Source: Eledone cirrhosa (taxonomy: Eukaryota; Mollusca; Cephalopoda; Octopoda; Eledonidae). Taken from it: a stretch of 64,000 bases of DNA. Position numbers and translations under genes: made by a program. This document shows, piece after piece, positions 39,005 through 52,451 of this stretch. Below the pieces are notes generated by a model. The model saw only the letters and a program-made list of their open reading frames with translations. It searched no databases and had not been told where the DNA came from. The DNA is taken from NCBI GenBank assembly GCA_964016885.1, contig OZ024744.1:23358798-23422797 (forward strand), in the 5' to 3' direction. Each line of letters starts with the position of its first letter. The first letter of the stretch is position 1.

Positions 39005-39870
39005 AGCACTGACTCGTTTTAACAACAGTTGCATCTTCAAATAAAACTCGTTTTAACAACAGTTGATTCTTCAGAACTGACTCGTTTTAACAACAGTTGA
39101 ATCTTAAGATAAAACTCGTTTTAACAACAGTTGAATCTTAAGAACTGACTCATTTTAACAACAGCTGAATCTCTAGATAAAACTCGTTTTAACAACAGTT
39201 TAATATTAAGAACTGACTCGTTTTATCAACAGTTCAACCTTAAGAACTGACTCGTTTTAACAACAGTTGAATCCTCAAATAAAACTCGTTTTAACAACAG
39301 TTGAATCTTAAGAACTGACTCATTTTAACAACAGTTGAATCTTAAGATAAAACTCGTTTTAACAACAGTTGAATCTTAAGAACTGACTCGTTTTAACAAC
39401 GGCTGAATTTTAAGATAAACTCGTTTTAACAACAGTTGAATCTTAAGAACTGACTCGTTTTAACAACAGCTAAATCTTAAGATAAAACTCGTTTTAACAA
39501 CAGTTGAATCTTAAGAACTGACTCGTTTTATCAACAGTTCAACCTTAAGAACTGACTCATCTTAACAACAGTTGAATCTTCAAATAAAATTCGTTTTAAC
39601 AACAGTTGAATCTTAAGAACTGATTCGTTTTAACAACAGCTGAATCTTAAGATAAATCTCGTTTTAACAACAGTTGAATCTTAAGGTAAAATTCGTTTTA
39701 ACAACAGTTGAATCTTAAGAACTGACTCGTTTTAACAACAGTTGAATCTTAAGATAAAACTCGTTTTAACAACAGTTGAATCTTAAGAACTGACTCATTT
39801 TAACAACAGTTGCATCTTAAGATAAAACTCGTTTTAACAACAGTTGAATCTTAAGAACTGACTCGTTTTA
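33461..39870 (+). repeat. 2.8-kb block repeated at 3,599 bp (33.46-36.27 and 37.06-39.87 kb)
   Basis: Landmarks AATAAC 33843/37442, CATTC 34024/37623, CGGTTG 34443/38042, CAGCCT 34923/38522 and CTCTAG 35572/39171 share an offset of 3,599. The match ends near 36271/39870, where a GCTGAATC monomer in the first copy faces a TTATC monomer in the second. One difference is AATTTTAAG near 33738 against AATCTTAAG near 37337. Confidence 0.82.
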
Positions 39871-42800
39871 TCAACAGTTCAACCTTAAGCACTGACTCGT
39901 TTTAACAACAGTTGAATCTTCAAATAAAACTCGTTTTAACAACAGTTGATTCTTCAGAACTGACTCGTTTTAACAACAGTTGAATCTTAAGATAAAACTC
40001 GTTTTAACAACAGTTAAATCTTAAGAACTGACTCATTTTAACAACAGCTGAATCTTTAGATAAAACTCGTTTTAACAACAGTTGAATCTTGAGAACTGAC
40101 TCGTTTTATCAACAGTTCAACCTTAAGAACTGACTCGTTTTAACAACAGTTGAATCCTCAAATAAAACTCGTTTTAACAACAGTTGAATCTTAAGAACTG
40201 ACTCATTTTAACAACAGTTGAATCTTAAGATAAAACTCGTTTTAACAAGAGTTGAATCTTAAGAACTGACTCGTTTTAACAACGGCTGAATTTTAAGATA
40301 AACTCGTTTTAACAACAGTTGAATCTTAAGAACTGACTCGTTTTAACAACAGCTAAATCTTAAGATAAAACTCGTTTTAACAACAGTTGAATCTTAAGAA
40401 CTGACTCGTTTTATCAACAGTTCAACCTTAAGAACTGACTCATCTTAACAACAGTTGAATCTTCAAATAAAATTCGTTTTAACAACAATTGAATCTTAAG
40501 AACTGACTCGTTTTAACAACAGTTGAATCTTAAGATAAAACTCGTTTTAACAACAGTTGAATCTTAAGAACTGACTCATTTTAACAACAGCTGAATCTTA
40601 AGATAAAACACGTTTTAACAACAGTTGAATCTTAAGATAAAATTCGTTTTAACAACAGTTGAATCTTAAGAACTGACTCGTTTTAACAACAGCTGAATCT
40701 TAAGATAAAACTCGTTTTAACAACAGTTGAATCTTCAAATAAAACTCGTTTTAACAACAGTTGATTCTTCAGAACTGACTCGTTTTAACAACAGTTGAAT
40801 CTTAAGATAAAACTCGTTTTAACAACAGTTGAATCTTAAAAACTGACTCATATTAACAACAGCTGAATCTTTAGATAAATCTCGTTTTAACAACAGTTGA
40901 ATCTTAAGAACTGACTTGTTTTAACAACAGTTGAATCTTAAGATAAAACTCGTTTTAACAACAGTTGAATCTTAAGAACTGACTCATTTTAACAACAGTT
41001 GAATCTTAAGAACTGATTCGTTTTAACAACAGTTGAATCTTCAGATAAAACTCGTTTTAACTACAGTTGAATCTTAAGAACTGACTAGTTTTAACAACAG
41101 TTGAATCTTAAGATAAAACTCGTTTTAATAACAGTTGAATCTTAAGAACTGGCTCATTTTAACAACAGTTGAATCTTAAGAACTGATTCGTTTTAACAAC
41201 AGTTGAATCTTAAGATAAAACTCGTTTTAACAACAGTTGAATCTTAAGAACTGACTCGTTTTAACAACAGCTGAATCTTAAGATAAAACTCGTTTTACAA
41301 CAGTTGAATATTAAGAACTGACTCGTTTTATCAACAGTTCAACCTTAAGAACTGACTCGTTTTAACAACAGTTGAATCCTCAAATAAAACTCTTTTTAAC
41401 AACAGTTGAATCTTAAGAACTGACTCATTTTAACAACAGTTGAATCTTAAGATAAAACTCGTTTTAACAACAGTTGAATCTTAAGAACTGACTTGTTTTA
41501 ACAACGGCTGAATTTTAAGATAAACTCGTTTTAACAACAGTTGAATCTTAAGAACTGACTCGTTTTAACAACAGCTAAATCTTAAGATAAAACTCGTTTT
41601 AACAACAGTTGAATCTTAAGGTAAAATTCGTTTTAACAACAGTTGAATCTTAAGAACTGACTCGTTTTAACAACAGCTGAATCCTCAAATAAAACTCGTT
41701 TTAACAACAGTTGAATCTTAAGAACTGACTAGTTTTAACAACAGTTGAATCTTAAGATAAAACTCGTTTTTACAACAGTTGAATCTTAAGAACTGACTCG
41801 TTTTAACAACAGTTGAATCTTAAGAACTGATTCGTTTTAACAACAGTTGAATCTTAAGATAAAACTCGTTTTAACAACAGTTGAATCTTAAGAACTGATT
41901 CGTTTTAACAACAGCTGAATCTTAAGATAAAACTCGTTTTACAACAGTTGAATCTTAAGAACTGACTCGTTTTATCAACAGTTCAACCTTAAGAACTGAC
42001 TCATCTTAACAACAGTTGAATCTTCAAATAAAACTCGTTTTAACAACAGTTGAATCTTAAGAACTGATTCGTTTTAACAACAGCTGAATCTTAAGATAAA
42101 ACTCGTTTTAACAACAGTTGAATCTTAAGAACTGACTCGTTTTAACAACGGCTGAATTTTAAGATAAACTCGTTTTCACAACAGTTGAATCTTAAGAACT
42201 GACTCGTTTTAACAACAGCTAAATCTTAAGATAAAACTCGTTTTAACAACAGTTGAATCTTAAGAACTGACTCGTTTTATCAACAGTTCAACCTTAAGAA
42301 CTGACTCATCTTAACAACAGTTGAATCTTCAAATAAAATTGGTTTTAACAACAGTTGAATCTTAAGAACTGATTCGTTTTAACAACAGCTGAATCTTAAG
42401 ATAAAACTCGTTTTAACAACAGTTGAATCTTAAGGTAAAATTCGTTTTAACAACAGTTGAATCTTAAGAACTGACTCGTTTTAACAACAGTTGAATCTTA
42501 AGATAAAACTCCTTTTAACAACAGTTGAATCTTAAGAACTGACTCATTTTAACAACAGTTGAATCTTAAGATAAAACTCGTTTTAACAACAGTTGAATCT
42601 TAAGAACTGACTCGTTTTAACAACAGCTGAATCTTAAGATAAAACTCGTTTTACAACAGTTGAATCTTAAGAACTGACTCGTTTTATCAACAGTTCAACC
42701 TTAAGAACTGACTCATCTTAACAACAGTTGAATCTTCAAATAAAACTCGTTTTAACAACAGTTGAATCTTAATAACTGATTCGTTTTAACAACAGCTGAA

Positions 42801-45458
42801 TCTTAAGATAAAACTCGTTTTAACAACAGTTGAATCTTAAGATAAAATTCGTATTAACAACAGTTGAATCTTAAGAACTGACTCGTTTTAACAACAGCTG
42901 AATCTTAAGATAAAACTCGTTTTAAAAACAGTTGAATCTTAAGAACTGACTCGTTTTATCAACAGTTCAACCTTAAGCACTGACTCGTTTTAACAACAGT
43001 TGAATCTTCAAATAAAACTCGTTTTAACAACAGTTGATTCTTCAGAACTGACTCGTTTTAACAACAGATGAATCTTAAGATAAAACTCGTTTTAACAACA
43101 GTTGAATCTTAAGAACTGACTCATTTTAACAACAGTTGAATCTTAAGATAAAACTCGTTTTAACAACAGTTGAATCTTAAGAACTGACTCGTTTTAACAA
43201 CGGCTGAATTTTAAGATAAACTCGTTTTAACAACAGTTGAATCTTAAGAACTGACTCGTTTTAACAACAGCTAAATCTTTAGATAAAACTCGTTTTAACA
43301 ACAGTTGAATCTTAAGAACTGACTCGTTTTATCAACAGTTCAACCTTAAGAACTGACTCATCTTAACACCAGTTGAATCTTCAAATAAAATTCGTTTTAA
43401 CAACAGTTGAATCTTAAGAACTGACTCGTTTTAACAACAGTTGAATCTTAAGATAAAACACGTTTTAACAACAGTTGAATCTTAAGAACTGACTCGTTTT
43501 AACAACAGCTGAATCTTAAGATAAAACTCGTTTTAACAACAGTTGAATCTTAAGATAAAATTCGTTTTAACAACAGTTGAATCTTAAGAACTGACTCGTT
43601 TTAACAACAGCTGAATCTTAAGATAAAACTCGTTTTAACAACAGTTGAATCTTAAGAACTGACTCGTGTTATCAACAGTTCAAGCTTAAGCACTGACTCG
43701 TTTTAACAACAGTTGAATCTTCAAATAAAACTCGTTTTAACAACAGTTGATTCTTCAGAACTGACTCGTTTTAACAACAGATGAATCTTAAGATACAACT
43801 CGTTTTAACAACAGTTAAATCTTAAGAACTGACTCATTCTAACAACAGCTGAATCTTTAGATAAAACTCGTTTTAACAACAGTTGAATCTTAAGAACTGA
43901 CTCGTTTTATCAACAGTTCAACCTTAAGAACTGACTCGTTTTAACAACAGTTGAATCCTCAAATAAAACTCGTTTTAACAACAGTTGAATCTTAAGAACT
44001 GACTCGTTTTAACAACAGTTGAATCTTAAGAACTGACTCATTTTAACAACAGTTGAATCTTAAGAACTGATTCGTTTTAACAACAGTTGAATCTTAAGAA
44101 CTGATTCGTTTTAACAACAGTTGAATCTTCAGATAAAACTCGTTTTAACTACAGTTGAATCTTAAGAACTGACTAGTTTTAACAACAGTTGAATCTTAAG
44201 ATAAAACTCGTTTTAACAACAGTTGAATCTTAAGAACTGGCTCATTTTAACAACATTTGAATCTTAAAAACTTATTCGTTTTAACAACAGTTGAATCTTA
44301 AGATAAAACTCGTTTTAACAACAGTTGAATCTTAAGAACTGACTCGTTTTAACAACAGCTGAATCTTAAGATAAAACTCGTTTTACAACAGTTGAATCTT
44401 AAGAACTGACTCGCTTTATCAACAGTTCAACCTTAAGAACTGACTCATCTTAACAACAGTTGAATCTTCAAATAAAACTCGTTTCAACAACAGTTGAATC
44501 TTAAGAACTGATTCGTTTTAACAACAGCTGAATCTTAAGATAAAACTCGTTTTAACAACAGTTGAATCTTAAGATAAAATTCGTTTTAAAAACAGTTGAA
44601 TCTTAAGAACTGACTCGTTTTAACAACAGCTGAATCTTAAGATAAAACTCGTTTTAACAACAGTTGAATCTTAAGCACTGACTCGTTTTAACAACAGTTG
44701 CATCTTCAAATAAAACTCGTTTTAACAACAGTTGATTCTTCAGAACTGACTCGTTTTAACACCAGTTGAATCTTAAGATAAAACTCGTTTTAACAACAGT
44801 TGAATCTTAAGAACTTACTCATTTTAACAACAGCTGAATCTCTAGATAAAACTCGTTTTAACAACAGTTGAATATTAAGAATTGACTCATTTTATCAACA
44901 GTTCAACCTTAAGAACTGACTCGTTTTAACAACAGTTGAATCCTCAAATAAAACTCGTTTTAACAACAGTTGAATCTTAAGAACTGACTCATTTTAACAA
45001 CAGTTGAATCTTAAGATAAAACTCGTTTTAACAACAGTTGAATCTTAAGAACTGACTCGTTTTAACAACGGCTGAATTTTAAGATAAACTCGTTTTAACA
45101 ACAGTTGAATCTTTAGAACTGACTCGTTTTAACAACAGCTAAATCTTAAGATAAAACTCGTTTTAACAACAGTTGAATCTTAAGGTAAAATTAGTTTTAA
45201 CAACAGTTGATTCTTAAGAACTGACTCGTTTTAACAACAGCTGAATCCTCAAATAAAACTCGTTTTAACAACAGTTGAATCTTAAGAACTGACTCGTTTT
45301 AACAACAGTTGAATCTTAAGATAAAACTCGTTTTAACAACAGTTGAATTTTAAGAACTGACTCATTTTAACAACAGTTGAATCTTAAGAACTGATTCGTT
45401 TTAACAACAGTTGAATCTTCAGATAAAACTCGTTTTAACTACAGTTGAATCTTAAGAA
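38608..45458 (+). repeat. 6,993-bp macro-repeat, copy 1
   Basis: This block of about 6.85 kb recurs at 45601-52451. At least fifteen rare landmarks agree at exactly 6,993: CAATTG 40486/47479, CTGACTTG 40911/47904, CGTTTTAATA 41121/48114, TCTTTTT 41391/48384, CGTTTTCACA 42171/49164, TTGG 42340/49333, CCTTTTAAC 42511/49504, TCTTAACACC 43361/50354, CAAGCTT 43681/50674, AGATACA 43791/50784, CAACATTTG 44251/51244, CTTTAGA 45111/52104. One internal four-monomer stretch, about 44,020-44,140, differs in order but not in length. Confidence 0.9.
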
Positions 45459-45600
45459 GTGACTCGTTTTAACAACAGTTGAATCTTAAGATAAAACTCG
45501 TTTTAACAACAGTTGAATCTTAAGAACTGGCTCATTTTAACAACGGTTGAATCTTAAGAACTGGCTCATTTTAACAACAGTTGAATCTTAAGAACTTATT

Positions 45601-48600
45601 CGTTTTAACAACAGTTGAATCTTAAGATAAAACTCGTTTTAACAACAGTTGAATCTTAAGAACTGACTCGTTTTAACAACAGCTGAATCTTAAGATAAAA
45701 CTCGTTTTACAACAGTTGAATCTTAAGAACTGACTCGTTTTATCAACAGTTCAACCTTAAGAACTGACTCATCTTAACAACAGTTGAATCTTCAAATAAA
45801 ACTCGTTTTAACAACAGCTGAATCTTAAGATAAAACTCGTTTTAACAACAGTTGAATCTTAAGATAAAATTCGTTTTAAAAACAGTTGAATCTTAAGAAC
45901 TGACTCGTTTTAACAACAGCTGAATCTTAAGATAAAACTCGTTTTAACAACAGTTGAATCTTAAGAACTGACTCGTTTTATCAACAGTTCAACCTTAAGC
46001 ACTGACTCGTTTTAACAACAGTTGCATCTTCAAATAAAACTCGTTTTAACAACAGTTGATTCTTCAGAACTGACTCGTTTTAACAACAGTTGAATCTTAA
46101 GATAAAACTCGTTTTAACAACAGTTGAATCTTAAGAACTGACTCATTTTAACAACAGCTGAATCTCTAGATAAAACTCGTTTTAACAACAGTTTAATATT
46201 AAGAACTGACTCGTTTTATCAACAGTTCAACCTTAAGAACTGACTCGTTTTAACAACAGTTGAATCCTCAAATAAAACTCGTTTTAACAACAGTTGAATC
46301 TTAAGAACTGACTCATTTTAACAACAGTTGAATCTTAAGATAAAACTCGTTTTAACAACAGTTGAATCTTAAGAACTGACTCGTTTTAACAACGGCTGAA
46401 TTTTAAGATAAACTCGTTTTAACAACAGTTGAATCTTAAGAACTGACTCGTTTTAACAACAGCTAAATCTTAAGATAAAACTCGTTTTAACAACAGTTGA
46501 ATCTTAAGAACTGACTCGTTTTATCAACAGTTCAACCTTAAGAACTGACTCATCTTAACAACAGTTGAATCTTCAAATAAAATTCGTTTTAACAACAGTT
46601 GAATCTTAAGAACTGATTCGTTTTAACAACAGCTGAATCTTAAGATAAATCTCGTTTTAACAACAGTTGAATCTTAAGGTAAAATTCGTTTTAACAACAG
46701 TTGAATCTTAAGAACTGACTCGTTTTAACAACAGTTGAATCTTAAGATAAAACTCGTTTTAACAACAGTTGAATCTTAAGAACTGACTCATTTTAACAAC
46801 AGTTGCATCTTAAGATAAAACTCGTTTTAACAACAGTTGAATCTTAAGAACTGACTCGTTTTATCAACAGTTCAACCTTAAGCACTGACTCGTTTTAACA
46901 ACAGTTGAATCTTCAAATAAAACTCGTTTTAACAACAGTTGATTCTTCAGAACTGACTCGTTTTAACAACAGTTGAATCTTAAGATAAAACTCGTTTTAA
47001 CAACAGTTAAATCTTAAGAACTGACTCATTTTAACAACAGCTGAATCTTTAGATAAAACTCGTTTTAACAACAGTTGAATCTTGAGAACTGACTCGTTTT
47101 ATCAACAGTTCAACCTTAAGAACTGACTCGTTTTAACAACAGTTGAATCCTCAAATAAAACTCGTTTTAACAACAGTTGAATCTTAAGAACTGACTCATT
47201 TTAACAACAGTTGAATCTTAAGATAAAACTCGTTTTAACAAGAGTTGAATCTTAAGAACTGACTCGTTTTAACAACGGCTGAATTTTAAGATAAACTCGT
47301 TTTAACAACAGTTGAATCTTAAGAACTGACTCGTTTTAACAACAGCTAAATCTTAAGATAAAACTCGTTTTAACAACAGTTGAATCTTAAGAACTGACTC
47401 GTTTTATCAACAGTTCAACCTTAAGAACTGACTCATCTTAACAACAGTTGAATCTTCAAATAAAATTCGTTTTAACAACAATTGAATCTTAAGAACTGAC
47501 TCGTTTTAACAACAGTTGAATCTTAAGATAAAACTCGTTTTAACAACAGTTGAATCTTAAGAACTGACTCATTTTAACAACAGCTGAATCTTAAGATAAA
47601 ACACGTTTTAACAACAGTTGAATCTTAAGATAAAATTCGTTTTAACAACAGTTGAATCTTAAGAACTGACTCGTTTTAACAACAGCTGAATCTTAAGATA
47701 AAACTCGTTTTAACAACAGTTGAATCTTCAAATAAAACTCGTTTTAACAACAGTTGATTCTTCAGAACTGACTCGTTTTAACAACAGTTGAATCTTAAGA
47801 TAAAACTCGTTTTAACAACAGTTGAATCTTAAAAACTGACTCATATTAACAACAGCTGAATCTTTAGATAAATCTCGTTTTAACAACAGTTGAATCTTAA
47901 GAACTGACTTGTTTTAACAACAGTTGAATCTTAAGATAAAACTCGTTTTAACAACAGTTGAATCTTAAGAACTGACTCATTTTAACAACAGTTGAATCTT
48001 AAGAACTGATTCGTTTTAACAACAGTTGAATCTTCAGATAAAACTCGTTTTAACTACAGTTGAATCTTAAGAACTGACTAGTTTTAACAACAGTTGAATC
48101 TTAAGATAAAACTCGTTTTAATAACAGTTGAATCTTAAGAACTGGCTCATTTTAACAACAGTTGAATCTTAAGAACTGATTCGTTTTAACAACAGTTGAA
48201 TCTTAAGATAAAACTCGTTTTAACAACAGTTGAATCTTAAGAACTGACTCGTTTTAACAACAGCTGAATCTTAAGATAAAACTCGTTTTACAACAGTTGA
48301 ATATTAAGAACTGACTCGTTTTATCAACAGTTCAACCTTAAGAACTGACTCGTTTTAACAACAGTTGAATCCTCAAATAAAACTCTTTTTAACAACAGTT
48401 GAATCTTAAGAACTGACTCATTTTAACAACAGTTGAATCTTAAGATAAAACTCGTTTTAACAACAGTTGAATCTTAAGAACTGACTTGTTTTAACAACGG
48501 CTGAATTTTAAGATAAACTCGTTTTAACAACAGTTGAATCTTAAGAACTGACTCGTTTTAACAACAGCTAAATCTTAAGATAAAACTCGTTTTAACAACA

Positions 48601-51600
48601 GTTGAATCTTAAGGTAAAATTCGTTTTAACAACAGTTGAATCTTAAGAACTGACTCGTTTTAACAACAGCTGAATCCTCAAATAAAACTCGTTTTAACAA
48701 CAGTTGAATCTTAAGAACTGACTAGTTTTAACAACAGTTGAATCTTAAGATAAAACTCGTTTTTACAACAGTTGAATCTTAAGAACTGACTCGTTTTAAC
48801 AACAGTTGAATCTTAAGAACTGATTCGTTTTAACAACAGTTGAATCTTAAGATAAAACTCGTTTTAACAACAGTTGAATCTTAAGAACTGATTCGTTTTA
48901 ACAACAGCTGAATCTTAAGATAAAACTCGTTTTACAACAGTTGAATCTTAAGAACTGACTCGTTTTATCAACAGTTCAACCTTAAGAACTGACTCATCTT
49001 AACAACAGTTGAATCTTCAAATAAAACTCGTTTTAACAACAGTTGAATCTTAAGAACTGATTCGTTTTAACAACAGCTGAATCTTAAGATAAAACTCGTT
49101 TTAACAACAGTTGAATCTTAAGAACTGACTCGTTTTAACAACGGCTGAATTTTAAGATAAACTCGTTTTCACAACAGTTGAATCTTAAGAACTGACTCGT
49201 TTTAACAACAGCTAAATCTTAAGATAAAACTCGTTTTAACAACAGTTGAATCTTAAGAACTGACTCGTTTTATCAACAGTTCAACCTTAAGAACTGACTC
49301 ATCTTAACAACAGTTGAATCTTCAAATAAAATTGGTTTTAACAACAGTTGAATCTTAAGAACTGATTCGTTTTAACAACAGCTGAATCTTAAGATAAAAC
49401 TCGTTTTAACAACAGTTGAATCTTAAGGTAAAATTCGTTTTAACAACAGTTGAATCTTAAGAACTGACTCGTTTTAACAACAGTTGAATCTTAAGATAAA
49501 ACTCCTTTTAACAACAGTTGAATCTTAAGAACTGACTCATTTTAACAACAGTTGAATCTTAAGATAAAACTCGTTTTAACAACAGTTGAATCTTAAGAAC
49601 TGACTCGTTTTAACAACAGCTGAATCTTAAGATAAAACTCGTTTTACAACAGTTGAATCTTAAGAACTGACTCGTTTTATCAACAGTTCAACCTTAAGAA
49701 CTGACTCATCTTAACAACAGTTGAATCTTCAAATAAAACTCGTTTTAACAACAGTTGAATCTTAATAACTGATTCGTTTTAACAACAGCTGAATCTTAAG
49801 ATAAAACTCGTTTTAACAACAGTTGAATCTTAAGATAAAATTCGTATTAACAACAGTTGAATCTTAAGAACTGACTCGTTTTAACAACAGCTGAATCTTA
49901 AGATAAAACTCGTTTTAAAAACAGTTGAATCTTAAGAACTGACTCGTTTTATCAACAGTTCAACCTTAAGCACTGACTCGTTTTAACAACAGTTGAATCT
50001 TCAAATAAAACTCGTTTTAACAACAGTTGATTCTTCAGAACTGACTCGTTTTAACAACAGATGAATCTTAAGATAAAACTCGTTTTAACAACAGTTGAAT
50101 CTTAAGAACTGACTCATTTTAACAACAGTTGAATCTTAAGATAAAACTCGTTTTAACAACAGTTGAATCTTAAGAACTGACTCGTTTTAACAACGGCTGA
50201 ATTTTAAGATAAACTCGTTTTAACAACAGTTGAATCTTAAGAACTGACTCGTTTTAACAACAGCTAAATCTTTAGATAAAACTCGTTTTAACAACAGTTG
50301 AATCTTAAGAACTGACTCGTTTTATCAACAGTTCAACCTTAAGAACTGACTCATCTTAACACCAGTTGAATCTTCAAATAAAATTCGTTTTAACAACAGT
50401 TGAATCTTAAGAACTGACTCGTTTTAACAACAGTTGAATCTTAAGATAAAACACGTTTTAACAACAGTTGAATCTTAAGAACTGACTCGTTTTAACAACA
50501 GCTGAATCTTAAGATAAAACTCGTTTTAACAACAGTTGAATCTTAAGATAAAATTCGTTTTAACAACAGTTGAATCTTAAGAACTGACTCGTTTTAACAA
50601 CAGCTGAATCTTAAGATAAAACTCGTTTTAACAACAGTTGAATCTTAAGAACTGACTCGTGTTATCAACAGTTCAAGCTTAAGCACTGACTCGTTTTAAC
50701 AACAGTTGAATCTTCAAATAAAACTCGTTTTAACAACAGTTGATTCTTCAGAACTGACTCGTTTTAACAACAGATGAATCTTAAGATACAACTCGTTTTA
50801 ACAACAGTTAAATCTTAAGAACTGACTCATTCTAACAACAGCTGAATCTTTAGATAAAACTCGTTTTAACAACAGTTGAATCTTAAGAACTGACTCGTTT
50901 TATCAACAGTTCAACCTTAAGAACTGACTCGTTTTAACAACAGTTGAATCCTCAAATAAAACTCGTTTTAACAACAGTTGAATCTTAAGAACTGACTCGT
51001 TTTAACAACAGTTGAATCTTAAGATAAATCTCGTTTTAACAACAGTTGAATCTTAAGAACTGACTCATTTTAACAACAGTTGAATCTTAAGAACTGATTC
51101 GTTTTAACAACAGTTGAATCTTCAGATAAAACTCGTTTTAACTACAGTTGAATCTTAAGAACTGACTAGTTTTAACAACAGTTGAATCTTAAGATAAAAC
51201 TCGTTTTAACAACAGTTGAATCTTAAGAACTGGCTCATTTTAACAACATTTGAATCTTAAAAACTTATTCGTTTTAACAACAGTTGAATCTTAAGATAAA
51301 ACTCGTTTTAACAACAGTTGAATCTTAAGAACTGACTCGTTTTAACAACAGCTGAATCTTAAGATAAAACTCGTTTTACAACAGTTGAATCTTAAGAACT
51401 GACTCGCTTTATCAACAGTTCAACCTTAAGAACTGACTCATCTTAACAACAGTTGAATCTTCAAATAAAACTCGTTTCAACAACAGTTGAATCTTAAGAA
51501 CTGATTCGTTTTAACAACAGCTGAATCTTAAGATAAAACTCGTTTTAACAACAGTTGAATCTTAAGATAAAATTCGTTTTAAAAACAGTTGAATCTTAAG

Positions 51601-52451
51601 AACTGACTCGTTTTAACAACAGCTGAATCTTAAGATAAAACTCGTTTTAACAACAGTTGAATCTTAAGCACTGACTCGTTTTAACAACAGTTGCATCTTC
51701 AAATAAAACTCGTTTTAACAACAGTTGATTCTTCAGAACTGACTCGTTTTAACACCAGTTGAATCTTAAGATAAAACTCGTTTTAACAACAGTTGAATCT
51801 TAAGAACTTACTCATTTTAACAACAGCTGAATCTCTAGATAAAACTCGTTTTAACAACAGTTGAATATTAAGAATTGACTCATTTTATCAACAGTTCAAC
51901 CTTAAGAACTGACTCGTTTTAACAACAGTTGAATCCTCAAATAAAACTCGTTTTAACAACAGTTGAATCTTAAGAACTGACTCATTTTAACAACAGTTGA
52001 ATCTTAAGATAAAACTCGTTTTAACAACAGTTGAATCTTAAGAACTGACTCGTTTTAACAACGGCTGAATTTTAAGATAAACTCGTTTTAACAACAGTTG
52101 AATCTTTAGAACTGACTCGTTTTAACAACAGCTAAATCTTAAGATAAAACTCGTTTTAACAACAGTTGAATCTTAAGGTAAAATTAGTTTTAACAACAGT
52201 TGATTCTTAAGAACTGACTCGTTTTAACAACAGCTGAATCCTCAAATAAAACTCGTTTTAACAACAGTTGAATCTTAAGAACTGACTCGTTTTAACAACA
52301 GTTGAATCTTAAGATAAAACTCGTTTTAACAACAGTTGAATTTTAAGAACTGACTCATTTTAACAACAGTTGAATCTTAAGAACTGATTCGTTTTAACAA
52401 CAGTTGAATCTTCAGATAAAACTCGTTTTAACTACAGTTGAATCTTAAGAA
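45601..52451 (+). repeat. 6,993-bp macro-repeat, copy 2
   Basis: This is the near-tandem partner of 38608-45458, with a gap of about 140 bp between them. It starts at the CGTTTT after the AACTTATT junction at 45601 and ends near 52451, where AACTGACTAG replaces AAGTGACTCG of copy 1. Landmark spacing is unchanged over the full length, so no net monomer gain or loss has occurred since the two separated. Confidence 0.9.
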
